Shown: piece after piece, positions 18,312 to 26,530 of the stretch
Layout of the letters: each line of letters opens with the position of its first letter
Numbering within the stretch: the first letter of the stretch is position 1
Origin: Filomicrobium sp.
Lineage (GTDB): Bacteria; Pseudomonadota; Alphaproteobacteria; Rhizobiales; Hyphomicrobiaceae
Direction of reading: 5' to 3'
Length of the DNA stretch: 64,000 nucleotides
Assembly: GCA_017792465.1 (NCBI GenBank)
Contig: CP051234.1
Span: 1,304,606 to 1,368,605, forward strand
Notes under the pieces: model-generated
Told to the model about the DNA's origin: nothing
The model's database searches: none
The model's input: the letters and a program-made list of their open reading frames with translations, nothing else
Translations under genes and position numbers: made by a program

Positions 18312-18326
18312 GCAAGGGCTGTGCCA
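18312..18326 (-). promoter_or_regulatory. Sigma-54 (-24/-12) promoter for the cyanate transport unit
   Basis: Read on the minus strand, the sequence is TGGCAC-N5-TTGC, a full match to the RpoN consensus with the GG and GC dinucleotides at the right spacing. Transcription would start near 18300, leaving a leader of about 60 bases before the AGGAGG and ATG of the binding-protein gene. The neighbouring divergent gene encodes a sigma-54 activator, which fits. Confidence 0.85.
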
Positions 18327-18394
18327 AACCGAGGCCTTATAAATTTCCAATCAAAAACAACGATCTAATTCAAGATTTGGCGCGCTCCGGATTA

Positions 18395-18445
18395 TTATTT
18401 GTAATAAATTATGAAATTTCGTATTCTAGGTTATGATATGTCATA
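18395..18445. promoter_or_regulatory. Candidate upstream activator sites (two dyads)
   Basis: Two short palindromes lie in this AT-rich stretch: TTATT-TGT-AATAA at 18395-18407 and TATGA-N4-TCATA at 18432-18445. They are about 75 and 113 bp upstream of the -24 element, the usual range for sigma-54 enhancer sites. They also lie just before the activator's own start, so they could give autoregulation. This is by position and symmetry only. Confidence 0.35.
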
Positions 18446-18492
18446 GAGTCGTAGCCAGCGGCGAACTCACCTCTATCGGGGGACCCAAGAAG

Positions 18493-20463
18493 ATGACAGA
18501 CGCCGTTGAGACCCTTGCACGTAGCGCGTCGCTCTCAGCAGCCCGCGAAAGTGTGGCCGACATGATCCTGGCTTGCACGGAGCGGCACGTGCTGCCGGTG
18601 GTGATGTTCTCGCCGCATGAGAACACCATCTTGTTCGCCAACGCCAAGGCGAGAGACTACTTCGGACTCGGCGATCGTGAGCTTTCCGCAGACGGAACCG
18701 GACGGGTCACCGTCACGGAACTTTTCGAACCAGCTTCGCAAGGCTTTTTGCATGTCGCCACGCAGGAAGCGATGCATCTTGGGGCGTCCTGGACGCGCCA
18801 TCTGCTTCCCATTCAACAGAAAGATGGCATCGCCCGGGAAGCCGAGTTCTGCATGGTCTCCACCGATCGTTCCGGGCGGCAGGTGATCCATCTGTCGATC
18901 TACGACCTGGTTGCGATGGGACGGCGCAGCCTCGATAACGAATACGAAACCATGCACCGCGCAGGCCTTGCCGAATGGCGGCGAGCCGAGCGGCTCATGC
19001 GCGAGATCGAACGCCGCCATCAGCTGATCCTGTCGGCGGCCGGGGAAGGCATCTACGGCGTCGACACGAACGGCGTGACGACGTTCGTCAATCCGGCTGC
19101 CGAAATGATGCTGGGTTACTCTGCCGATGAGCTCATCGGCCTGGAGATGCACAGCAAGGTGCACTTCAAGCATTCAGACGGTAGCCATTATCACGTGCAC
19201 GATTGCCCGATCTATAATGCGTTCCGGTCAAAGAAAGTGACGACCGTCGACGATGAAGTCTTTTGGCGCAAGGACGGCAAGCCCATCCGTGTCGAATACA
19301 CGTCGACGCCGCTGATCGAGGACAGCGCAGCCGTTGGGGCCGTCATCGTTTTCCGGGACATCACCGAGCGCAAGGTGAACGAGGAGCGCTTACGCGAGGC
19401 GCTGGCCGAAAACGCCGGACTGCGTGAGAAGCTCGAAAAAGAAAACGCTTACCTGCAGGAGCAGATCCTCTCGCAATCCAACCACCACCAGATTCTCGGT
19501 GCATCGGAGGCGACCCAGCGCATCGTTCGGCAGATCGATGTGGTTGCGCCAACGGCTGCCAACGTCCTCATCACGGGGGAAAGCGGAACCGGCAAGGAAC
19601 TCGTTGCCGGTGCCATTCATCAGGCGTCGCCGCGCAAAGGGCGACCGCTCATTCGCGTCAACTGCGCTGCTGTCCCTCGCGAACTTTTCGAGAGTGAATT
19701 CTTCGGCCATATCAAAGGTGCGTTTTCCGGGGCCATACGTGATCGCGTCGGGCGCTTTGAGCTGGCTGACGGCGGCACGCTGTTCCTTGACGAGGTCGGC
19801 GAAATACCGCTTGAACTGCAATCGAAGCTTTTGCGCGTTCTGCAGGAAGGCAGCTTTGAGCGCGTCGGTGAAGAAAAAACGCGCCGGGTCGATGTGCGCA
19901 TTATCGCTGCCACCAACCGTGATCTCAAAAGCGAGGTCGAAAAAGGCACATTCCGCGAAGACCTGTTCTTCCGCCTCAACGTGTTCCCGATCGAATGCAC
20001 CTCACTACGCCAGCGCGCCGACGACATCCCGGTCCTTGCGCAACACTTCCTGAAGCTCAGCTGCCGCCGCCTCAACATCGAGGAACCGCGCATGACGAAG
20101 GCAGACATGGAGGCGCTGCAGAATTATTCGTGGCCGGGCAACGCGCGCGAGTTGCAAAACGTCATCGAGCGCGCGGCGATCCTTTCTCGCAGCGGCCGAT
20201 TGATCCTTCACCTGCCCAAGGAAGATGCGCGGCCAACCCGCAAGGAGCCTTCGTCCAACGTGTCGGTGAGTGACGCGCAACCTGGACAGCGCATTCTGAC
20301 CGCCGCTGAGATCGAGGATTTGGAACGGCGCAATATTCTGGCCGCCTACCATCAGGCCGGTGAGCGCGTGGCGGGCCCTGGGGGAGCGGCCGAGCTCCTT
20401 GGCATGAACGAGCAGACCGTCTATTCGCGCCTGCGCAAGCTTACCGCCCAAGGGGCGCAGTAG
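18493..20463 (+). CDS. PAS-domain sigma-54-dependent activator (probable cyanate regulator)
   Basis: The 656-residue protein has an N-terminal PAS-like domain (about 28-140), a second PAS (about 170-295, with [18 protein letters not shown]), a coiled-coil linker (295-328) and an AAA+ domain with Walker A GESGTGKE (362-369), GAFSGA (409-414) and Walker B LFLDEVGE. The C-terminus has a Fis-type helix-turn-helix ([21 protein letters not shown]). It should activate RpoN promoters by ATP hydrolysis after sensing a signal. The ATG at 18493 follows GGGGGA; the frame opens at 18433. It is divergent from the cyanate unit, whose promoter is of the -24/-12 type, so it is the likely activator. Confidence 0.92.
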   Translation: MTDAVETLARSASLSAARESVADMILACTERHVLPVVMFSPHENTILFANAKARDYFGLGDRELSADGTGRVTVTELFEPASQGFLHVATQEAMHLGASWTRHLLPIQQKDGIAREAEFCMVSTDRSGRQVIHLSIYDLVAMGRRSLDNEYETMHRAGLAEWRRAERLMREIERRHQLILSAAGEGIYGVDTNGVTTFVNPAAEMMLGYSADELIGLEMHSKVHFKHSDGSHYHVHDCPIYNAFRSKKVTTVDDEVFWRKDGKPIRVEYTSTPLIEDSAAVGAVIVFRDITERKVNEERLREALAENAGLREKLEKENAYLQEQILSQSNHHQILGASEATQRIVRQIDVVAPTAANVLITGESGTGKELVAGAIHQASPRKGRPLIRVNCAAVPRELFESEFFGHIKGAFSGAIRDRVGRFELADGGTLFLDEVGEIPLELQSKLLRVLQEGSFERVGEEKTRRVDVRIIAATNRDLKSEVEKGTFREDLFFRLNVFPIECTSLRQRADDIPVLAQHFLKLSCRRLNIEEPRMTKADMEALQNYSWPGNARELQNVIERAAILSRSGRLILHLPKEDARPTRKEPSSNVSVSDAQPGQRILTAAEIEDLERRNILAAYHQAGERVAGPGGAAELLGMNEQTVYSRLRKLTAQGAQ

Positions 20464-20578
20464 GCGGCGGCGGGCCAGAGCGATACCCCGCGCAAATGAG
20501 CGAACTGTCTTGTCACAACCTCCAGAACTCGGGAACTCACGGTGATCGCATTGCGTTACCTGTTCAGGAGGTATTGTC

Positions 20579-20845
20579 ATGTCCAAGATCCTTGAACATC
20601 GCGAAGTGCTGACGACTTGGCGTAAGAGGCTTTTCTACGTTTGGGTCGTCGCAGCCGCACTTGCAGCTTTAGCCGTAGCTATCGGCGGACCCATCGCCTC
20701 GACTGATGGCGTCGATGGAACATCCGCTATCGCGTTGATTTCGCCGATCGCAATGCTGGTTTTCCTGGTGTCGGGCGTTACGTGGCTGACGCTGTTGGTT
20801 CTCACCAATAGATCACCCTACATCGACCAACCGCCGCCTGGATAA
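20579..20845 (+). CDS. Small two-helix membrane protein
   Basis: The 88-residue protein has two transmembrane helices (RLFYVWVVAAALAALAVAIGGPI and TSAIALISPIAMLVFLVSGVTWLTLLVLT) joined by a short loop, and ends PPPG. An AGGAGGT ribosome site lies about six bases before the ATG, so translation is likely. I do not recognise the family. A long inverted repeat follows 35 bp after the stop. Confidence 0.65.
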   Translation: MSKILEHREVLTTWRKRLFYVWVVAAALAALAVAIGGPIASTDGVDGTSAIALISPIAMLVFLVSGVTWLTLLVLTNRSPYIDQPPPG

Positions 20846-20880
20846 TGAGCTTGGCCAATATCAATTGCCTTGCCGTTTTC

Positions 20881-20938
20881 GAAGCGCGCCGTGGATCAGG
20901 AGCAATTCAATAAGTGCTTGCTGTGAACGGCGCGCTTC
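20881..20938. terminator. Long hairpin after the small membrane protein gene
   Basis: GAAGCGCGCCGT (20881-20892) pairs perfectly with ACGGCGCGCTTC (20927-20938). Inside is a second stem AGCAA (20901-20905) with TTGCT (20918-20922). TTTGTCT follows the outer stem, so it may be a rho-independent terminator, though the loop is long and the T-run poor. The rest of the 383-bp gap to the next gene shows nothing else I can name. Confidence 0.5.
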
Positions 20939-21228
20939 TTTGTCTGACTTAGGGCCAGCCATTTGAAGGCGGCCGATCGCTTTTCGACGACAACCCTATT
21001 TTTAGTTCCGCAGAAACCGCTGGATATCTTTGGCAGCACTTTATCGGGTCGCTTGTCGATCGGTCTTGAGCCGTGTGTCGTTACGACCGTCTGTTCCGAA
21101 CATCTTTTTCACCGCGACACTGTGGTTACAATTCATACCGTCGCGCAGCTTCGGGGCACAAGACTGTTTGACGTGAGCAGGTCATTGGCATCAATTTGCT
21201 GGGAGGCTCTCGGGAAAGAGGTGGATCG

Positions 21229-21834
21229 ATGCCATTGGCGAAAACCTTCAATAGTATCTCGCTGCAGGCCCTTGCAGGACTTGTCTGCCTCTCGGCTTGC
21301 TGCGGTCTCGTCGCCGTCGCCCATGCTGAAGGCGTTAAGACAATCGACGTCGTGGCCTTCTTCACCGCGCAGAAAGAAGCCGGGACGACCGGGATGGCGC
21401 GCAAGACCATGGTCGTCGACGTCCGGCCAGCCAAGCCCGGCGAAGTGATCGTCACCTTCATCAAGGGGCAGGGCAAGGAGACGCAAAGCCCGCCCGCGGT
21501 TGAAGGCGATATGGTCGTGCGCAACCGCTGCGAGGAAACCGGCAACGAGGAAATTCTGGTATCAGCTGAGAAATTTGCGCCGCGTTACGAAGGCCCGGTC
21601 GGCGACGGCTTTGCCCCAGGCTGGCAGACCTACCGGCCGCGCGGCAAGATGATGGGCTACTTCACCGTTGGCGAAAGCGTCGGCGCGTTCCAGTTCGTCG
21701 CACCGTGGGGAGAGATGATGCAAGCGCGCCCAGGTGACGCCATCGTGCAGGACCCCGAAAACGCAAACGACACCTACCGCGTTGCCGAAGCCGCGTTCAA
21801 GTGCACCTATGAGGTGGTGGAAGCGGCGAAGTAG
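21229..21834 (+). CDS. Secreted hypothetical protein
   Basis: The 201-residue protein starts at the ATG at 21229, preceded by GAGGTGG, and has a signal peptide (QALAGLVCLSACCGLVAVAHAEG). The mature part has the order VIVTFIKGQGKETQSPPAVEGDMVVRNRCEETGNEEILV, then FAPRYEGPVGDGFAPGWQTYRPRG, and a C-terminal GDAIVQDPENANDTYRVAEAAFKCTYEVV. Two Cys could form a disulphide. This looks like a conserved periplasmic family of alphaproteobacteria, but I cannot give it a function. No operon partner is visible. Confidence 0.65.
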   Translation: MPLAKTFNSISLQALAGLVCLSACCGLVAVAHAEGVKTIDVVAFFTAQKEAGTTGMARKTMVVDVRPAKPGEVIVTFIKGQGKETQSPPAVEGDMVVRNRCEETGNEEILVSAEKFAPRYEGPVGDGFAPGWQTYRPRGKMMGYFTVGESVGAFQFVAPWGEMMQARPGDAIVQDPENANDTYRVAEAAFKCTYEVVEAAK

Positions 21835-22575
21835 GAAAAGGGGTTTTCCGAAATGGTCTCAACCGCCCGACAACTGGCTCTCTTGGGGACCCGTTGCCTG
21901 CGTTCGCAACTTGGTTAGAAGAGCACAATCGGCAAAAACATCCGACGTTCTCCTTTGCATGATCTACCCAGTTTCCAACCACGCTCAATAAGGCAACGGT
22001 GGATAGCCTTATAGGATTCTTTGCCAATGCCTGCGGAAGGCTGCTCTTCGTTTTCAGATATTTGCTTCTTGCGTTTTTTTCCGGCGGCGATGCAGGCTCT
22101 TCGTACAGAGTTACCGTAAACTTTAACGGCATCGGGATTTTGAGCGTGCTGCTTAGGGACGTCCTTACAATAAATTACCCCTGTGACTTTGCGTGGCACT
22201 TTCGTGCGTGTCGGCGCATGCCCCTAAAACGAATAGCGGTAATGAGACCAAAATCATTCGAGTCAGACTAAATCTCAGCATTCCAAAACCGCCAACATTG
22301 TACGCCCTCGGGGTATCTCAAGTGACCTCGGCGCACAAGTTGAGATGCGGCGATGGTTTTTCTCAGACTGGAGCAGTCGGCGCGACGCACGACAGTGGTT
22401 GAGAGAAAGTCTTGCTTCGAAGACTGCTTCGCTCGGCACCGCTGCCTGCCCGCCAAGCCGATATCTAGGTTTTGCCTTGATCGGAGGCGATAGGAGCAAA
22501 GGAGGGGATGGACCGCATTGGATGAACGCGCCGCTCGCAAGGAACCACCTTGCGGCGTGTCGGAGGGCAGTCGGC
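21835..22575. other. Interval without a confident gene
   Basis: This 741-bp stretch looks less GC-rich than its surroundings. A minus-strand frame of 94 codons (21915-22199, GTG start) encodes a Lys/Arg-rich peptide with RGWKLG near the end, but it has no clear ribosome site and no family I know. The frame of the next gene is open upstream to 22345, again without a ribosome site. It may be decayed coding DNA. Confidence 0.4.
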
Positions 22576-22908
22576 ATGTCGAAGATGGTGACTATCGGCG
22601 TCTATTTCGACCGACCTGAAAGTGTCGTGGTCCAATCGATGCTCAGAGCATACGGTATTGCGGCGGACCTGCCGGACTGGCACCAGACGGGCAATGCCTG
22701 GCATTGGACAGTCGCGCTGCAAGGCATTCGTGTGAACGTTCCAGACCGTGATGCCGGGACAGCTGCCGAGCTTTTGAAATCACTCCCCGACTATCAAGAG
22801 CCTGAAACTGAGTTGACAGTCGCTGGCAGTCTCACAACGGCTTTCTGCTTCTTTCTTGCCGGCGTCCCGTATCCAGCTCGGCGTCGTCGAGGCGAGGCGG
22901 AGAAGTAG
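22576..22908 (+). CDS. DUF2007-like small protein
   Basis: The 110-residue protein reads MVTIGVYFDRPESVVVQSMLRAYGI, then WTVALQGIRVNVPDRDAGTAAELLKS. This follows the DUF2007 (putative signal-transducing) pattern: a short strand, a helix with A/S..LL...GI, an aromatic turn, then GG/QGIRv.VP..da..A..LL. After that comes a hydrophobic stretch (TVAGSLTTAFCFFLAGVPYPARRRRGE), a possible C-terminal membrane segment. GGAGG lies about ten bases before the ATG at 22576; the frame is open to 22345. The match is by eye. Confidence 0.55.
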   Translation: MSKMVTIGVYFDRPESVVVQSMLRAYGIAADLPDWHQTGNAWHWTVALQGIRVNVPDRDAGTAAELLKSLPDYQEPETELTVAGSLTTAFCFFLAGVPYPARRRRGEAEK

Positions 22909-23017
22909 GAGAGGGGCGGTGTGCGGAAAGGCGTTGCGCGGCCACTCAGGAGGCAGTGCAGTCGGCTGGAATCCGCTGGGCAGAAGGTTGTGACCCGCTC
23001 GGACATCGCGAGAATAA

Positions 23018-24085
23018 CTAGCCACGAACTCTCCAGAGTCTCTTTACATCTGCTGCCACGTTGTCATGTGTAGGCATCAGTTGCGAGCGCGTGATCTCTT
23101 CTCTCGCTAACATCGTCGCCAGCTCCGCAACCTGGCTTCGATCTAATATCATCTTTCGGAGTACGATCTCTTTGATGCCCGACTCGGAGACAAACATTTC
23201 CAGCGAGGGACGGCTTCCGCCTCTATGCATAAAGTCCAGGCCAGAGCCCCGAATAGAAGTGAACTGACCCGATTGCGCTGCAAGAAAGAAATTCTCGCGC
23301 ATAGGCGTTCGAACTATCTCGATGGCCGGACATATTTCCTCGTAGTTATTGCCGTCTTCAACCCCGCCGTCGTATAGCTTCGGGAAAACGACCGGCTTCC
23401 CATTGACGGACATTGCTCTAGGTCTGTGGATCGCCCAAACAGCTATATCGGTGGGAGACTGAAGCTCTAGGTGTTCGCCTGCGGCGAAGAATGCCGCCTT
23501 GATAGGATCATGCGTCCAATCAAGGAGCCGAGTAGGCAACCCATGATGCTGCGCTAGGGAGATGTAATGCGGTATGTCGGAGAAGCGAAAAAAATCGTCA
23601 CCAACCAAGGGATCGCTACCACCGATGAGCCAATTTGGGCTTAGCGCGGGATCGGGCGGAAGCTGACTGATTGGCGCAGCGAGACCCAGACGGTCGCAGG
23701 TAAGCAGAAAATCATACACGGGCAACAGTTCTGCCGTGGACTCAATCGTTAAGCGTTTACCTAAGTCGGCGCCGTCCTTTCCAAAGAACGCCTGTCCCGT
23801 GACGTGATTGCCAAAGGCCCAGTGCAACCGTTGCTGAGGGTTTACTCGTTCGAATCTTCGAGCTGCTTCTAATCGAGAATTGGCAATAATCTGGTCCCCT
23901 GCGCGCCAGGCAGATGGAAGCAATTCCCAGCTTTCGTCTCTGTGGCCGCGGAAAACCCAAGGAATTTGATCGCCCTCCCACCAGAACGTGTTTGAACGTC
24001 GCAGCGCGAGTAGAAATTCCTCGGCGCTCTGAGCGCGCCAACTTACAATGCCTGAAGCTTGTTCGACCCAAACCGGCTCCGCCAT
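23018..24085 (-). CDS. FRG-domain protein
   Basis: The 355-residue protein carries the FRG (Phe-Arg-Gly) domain: IPWVFRGHRDESWELLPSAWR at about 42-62 and ISLAQHHGLPTRLLDWTHDPIKAAFFAAGEHL in the middle. The C-terminal part (KEIVLRKMILDRSQVAELATMLAREEITRSQLMP) is helical and typical of the family. FRG proteins have no firmly known reaction; they are often found in defence islands and as parts of toxin-like systems. Here there is no antitoxin or nuclease beside it; the downstream gene is an unknown membrane protein. Base composition appears less GC-rich than the nearby metabolic genes, which hints at transfer. Confidence 0.85.
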   Translation of the reverse strand: MAEPVWVEQASGIVSWRAQSAEEFLLALRRSNTFWWEGDQIPWVFRGHRDESWELLPSAWRAGDQIIANSRLEAARRFERVNPQQRLHWAFGNHVTGQAFFGKDGADLGKRLTIESTAELLPVYDFLLTCDRLGLAAPISQLPPDPALSPNWLIGGSDPLVGDDFFRFSDIPHYISLAQHHGLPTRLLDWTHDPIKAAFFAAGEHLELQSPTDIAVWAIHRPRAMSVNGKPVVFPKLYDGGVEDGNNYEEICPAIEIVRTPMRENFFLAAQSGQFTSIRGSGLDFMHRGGSRPSLEMFVSESGIKEIVLRKMILDRSQVAELATMLAREEITRSQLMPTHDNVAADVKRLWRVRG

Positions 24086-24294
24086 TCTCGTCCCCGTCTT
24101 GAATTATTACGCCCTGAGGCCGCGGCATCGTGTACGTTCATTCGCAGGCGAAGCGACAACACTGCATCGGGCCGGTATTAAATACCAATGTCTCCTTCAG
24201 GCCCATAACGTCTGCTGTGTTGCATCCCCAACTGTATGACACCTGCCATCAGACGCCGACCGCGTACCCCCAGCGCTGCTGCCGGTGGCTCGTG

Positions 24295-24960
24295 CTATTC
24301 GCCAGTATCGGAGTCCTCAATCTGATGCTCGAGCTGTTCCAAAATGAAGAACGGCAAACTCAAGAGTATCAGCGCGACCGCAAAGTAGACGTGCCACAGC
24401 GGGAAAAGAAGGACTCCCAGCCATGTCAGGCGGGGAGGAGGAGCAGTTCCTGGCTGCACCAAGTCCAACCCATCCAAAGTAATTTCGCCAGGATTGAGCG
24501 TATCCGACCAATCCATACTCTTTGGCCAGTCCGCAACTTTTAGCGGTTCGCCTTGCCGTTCGCCTTCAGCATTGAATAACTCAATGTGCCGACCGCGGAT
24601 TGACGCGACCGCAACCAACCCATCGTGCGTTAATCCAATCTGCCACAGGCCGCCGAGCGTCTTGGGAAACCAGCCGTTGGAAAAGCTGCTGTCTTCACGA
24701 TATCGCTGAATTCGCGACGACCAAACCAATGCCGTGTACTTTCCGCCATCTGGGGCGCGAATGACCATTTCCGCAAAGCTGGCTGGCAATTCGAAATCAT
24801 TCAGCAAATCCTTGGTGCCCGGCAAGATGAAGAGCGGGAAGAAGCCAACAACACCAAAAAACATCGCCAATTTCGCAATCGGATATCGCGATCGTTGGAC
24901 GACCAGCCCCGCGATCCAAACGCAAGCGAAAATTGAAACAAAGACCGCCGTCCAGCTCAA
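24295..24960 (-). CDS. Hypothetical membrane protein
   Basis: The 221-residue protein has two N-terminal helices (TAVFVSIFACVWIAGLVV; LAMFFGVVGFFPLFIL), a soluble middle part of beta-propeller-like strands (GGKYTALVWSSRIQRY, GGLWQIGLTHDGLVAVASIRGRHIELFNAEGERQGEPL), and a C-terminal helix (LGVLLFPLWHVYFAVALILLSLPFFIL) before an acidic tail. I do not recognise the family. It is convergent with nothing and reads toward the FRG gene; the 209-bp gap to it is non-coding. Confidence 0.6.
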   Translation of the reverse strand: MSWTAVFVSIFACVWIAGLVVQRSRYPIAKLAMFFGVVGFFPLFILPGTKDLLNDFELPASFAEMVIRAPDGGKYTALVWSSRIQRYREDSSFSNGWFPKTLGGLWQIGLTHDGLVAVASIRGRHIELFNAEGERQGEPLKVADWPKSMDWSDTLNPGEITLDGLDLVQPGTAPPPRLTWLGVLLFPLWHVYFAVALILLSLPFFILEQLEHQIEDSDTGE

Positions 24961-25011
24961 TTTGCACCTCTGCCCATTGATCCGGCCAGACGAGCCAGCC
25001 CCTCTCCAACC

Positions 25012-26208
25012 CTACGCCTGCTTGGCGCTTTCGGCGGAGGCTTCCTCGGCTTCGACCGGATACATGGTCATCTGCGGCTCGTCCAAGAGGATGACTTCCT
25101 CGTAGGTGCCGTAGCCGTTGAAGTGGCCGGCGAGCGCGCGGCCGTAAGCGCCGACGTTGCCGATCTCGATGTAGTCGCCTTCTTGAATGCAATCAGGCAG
25201 CAGGAACGGACCTGGCATGTGGTCGATGGAATCGCAGGTCGGGCCCCATAGTTCGAACGCCTGCATGGGTGCATCCTCAGGCAGCTCGCGCGAGACGAGG
25301 CGCGAGGGGAAGACGAAGCCCAAATGCGCGGCGTCGAAGAGCACGCCATAACCACCGTCGTTGATATAGAGGTGGCGGCCGCGGCGGGCGTCGACGCGCA
25401 CGATGACGCTTTCGGCTTCGGAGACGAGCGAGCGGCCGGGCTCGCACATGAGGCGCACGTTCTCGCGGACCGGCAAGGTCTCGATGCCGGTTTCGATGGC
25501 CTTCATGAAGTCTTCCATCGGCGCGGGCTCGCTGTTGGCGTAGCGCGAGGGGAAACCGCCGCCGACGTCGACGTGGTCGATGACGACACCGGCGTGGAAG
25601 ATGAGATCGCGCACGGCCTTGAGCGCCATGACGTAAGCATCCGGCGTCGTCGTCTGCGAGCCGACGTGGAAGGTGATGCCGAGCTTGGCTGCGACCTGGC
25701 GCGCCTTGACGAGCAGTTCGGTGGCGGGCTCGCCGGAAATGCCGAACTTGTTTTCCAGCGGGATGAGGCTGTTGATGGCAGGCACCGCGAGGCGCATGAA
25801 GAGTTGCAGATCCTGCGAGGGGCCGTTCGGGCCGGCGGTCTCTTCGAGGATCTTTTGCAGTTCGTCTTCGCTGTCGAGCGAGAAGCTGCGCACGCCCAGT
25901 TCGTAAGCGCGGCGGATGGCCGAGCGGGCTTTGACCGGGTGCATGAAGTGCAGCTTGGCGTCGGGGATGGTGGCGGCGTCTTCGATCTCGGGCAGTGAGG
26001 CGACGTCGAAATGACGGATGCCTGCACCATAGAGCGCGCCGATCAGGAAGACCGAGCTGTTGGCCTTATAGGCGTAGGCGATATCGCCATCGAAGTTCTG
26101 GGCGAACCAGCGCGCCGCGCGACCGGCTGCGTGCGGGCGCAGGGCCAGCACGGGCTTGTCGGGGCGGCGCGCTTTGATCAGCGCAGCAGCACTTCGGTAT
26201 CTTTCCAT
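25012..26208 (-). CDS. Ornithine/lysine-type PLP decarboxylase (alanine racemase fold)
   Basis: The 398-residue protein is a fold-type III decarboxylase. Lys48 in AYAYKANSS binds PLP; HVGSQ (181-185), GGGFPSRY (216-223) and CEPGR (255-259) line the cofactor; WGPTCDSID (321-329) carries the catalytic Cys325 and the Asp that selects for ornithine. The product would be putrescine (or cadaverine from lysine), the start of polyamine synthesis. This short bacterial ODC/LDC type is common in alphaproteobacteria. The ATG at 26208 has GGAGG about nine bases before it, and a long untranslated region of over 300 bp lies upstream. Confidence 0.92.
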   Translation of the reverse strand: MERYRSAAALIKARRPDKPVLALRPHAAGRAARWFAQNFDGDIAYAYKANSSVFLIGALYGAGIRHFDVASLPEIEDAATIPDAKLHFMHPVKARSAIRRAYELGVRSFSLDSEDELQKILEETAGPNGPSQDLQLFMRLAVPAINSLIPLENKFGISGEPATELLVKARQVAAKLGITFHVGSQTTTPDAYVMALKAVRDLIFHAGVVIDHVDVGGGFPSRYANSEPAPMEDFMKAIETGIETLPVRENVRLMCEPGRSLVSEAESVIVRVDARRGRHLYINDGGYGVLFDAAHLGFVFPSRLVSRELPEDAPMQAFELWGPTCDSIDHMPGPFLLPDCIQEGDYIEIGNVGAYGRALAGHFNGYGTYEEVILLDEPQMTMYPVEAEEASAESAKQA

Positions 26209-26530
26209 CGCATAGGACCTCCGCCAAGTTGTTCACGCCCGCACAGTTTTCGTGTGGGAGCGCCAGTTGCGCGAAAATGCCGTGCGCGCGGCGGCGCATT
26301 TGGCCCGCCGGCTCACGGCTTCATTCGTCTTTCCTGCCCGTTCGAGCAAGTTCGTCTCTGATCGGATCGGGAAAGATCGGAGACGGACTGGCTCCAGCTC
26401 GGCAGCTTGCCACTTGAGGGCGCCTGTTGGGCGGCGCCGCTTGGGGAACCGCGTAGATAATGGCTATCGCGCCTGGGGTAAAGGGCAATTGCGGCGATTA
26501 GGTTTCAACTGAGCACAATATCAGTCTTGC
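26209..26530. other. Leader/promoter interval of the decarboxylase gene
   Basis: This 322-bp gap holds the 5' region of the decarboxylase gene on the minus strand. A short upstream frame (ATG at 26299, reading RRRAHGIFAQ...) runs into the gene out of frame. Ornithine decarboxylase genes of alphaproteobacteria often carry the speF leader RNA; I cannot confirm it here by eye. Confidence 0.35.

Noticed and set aside
21915-22199. Minus-strand gene for a 94-residue basic protein
   Set aside because: No ribosome site at the GTG start and no recognisable family; mentioned only as a possible remnant.
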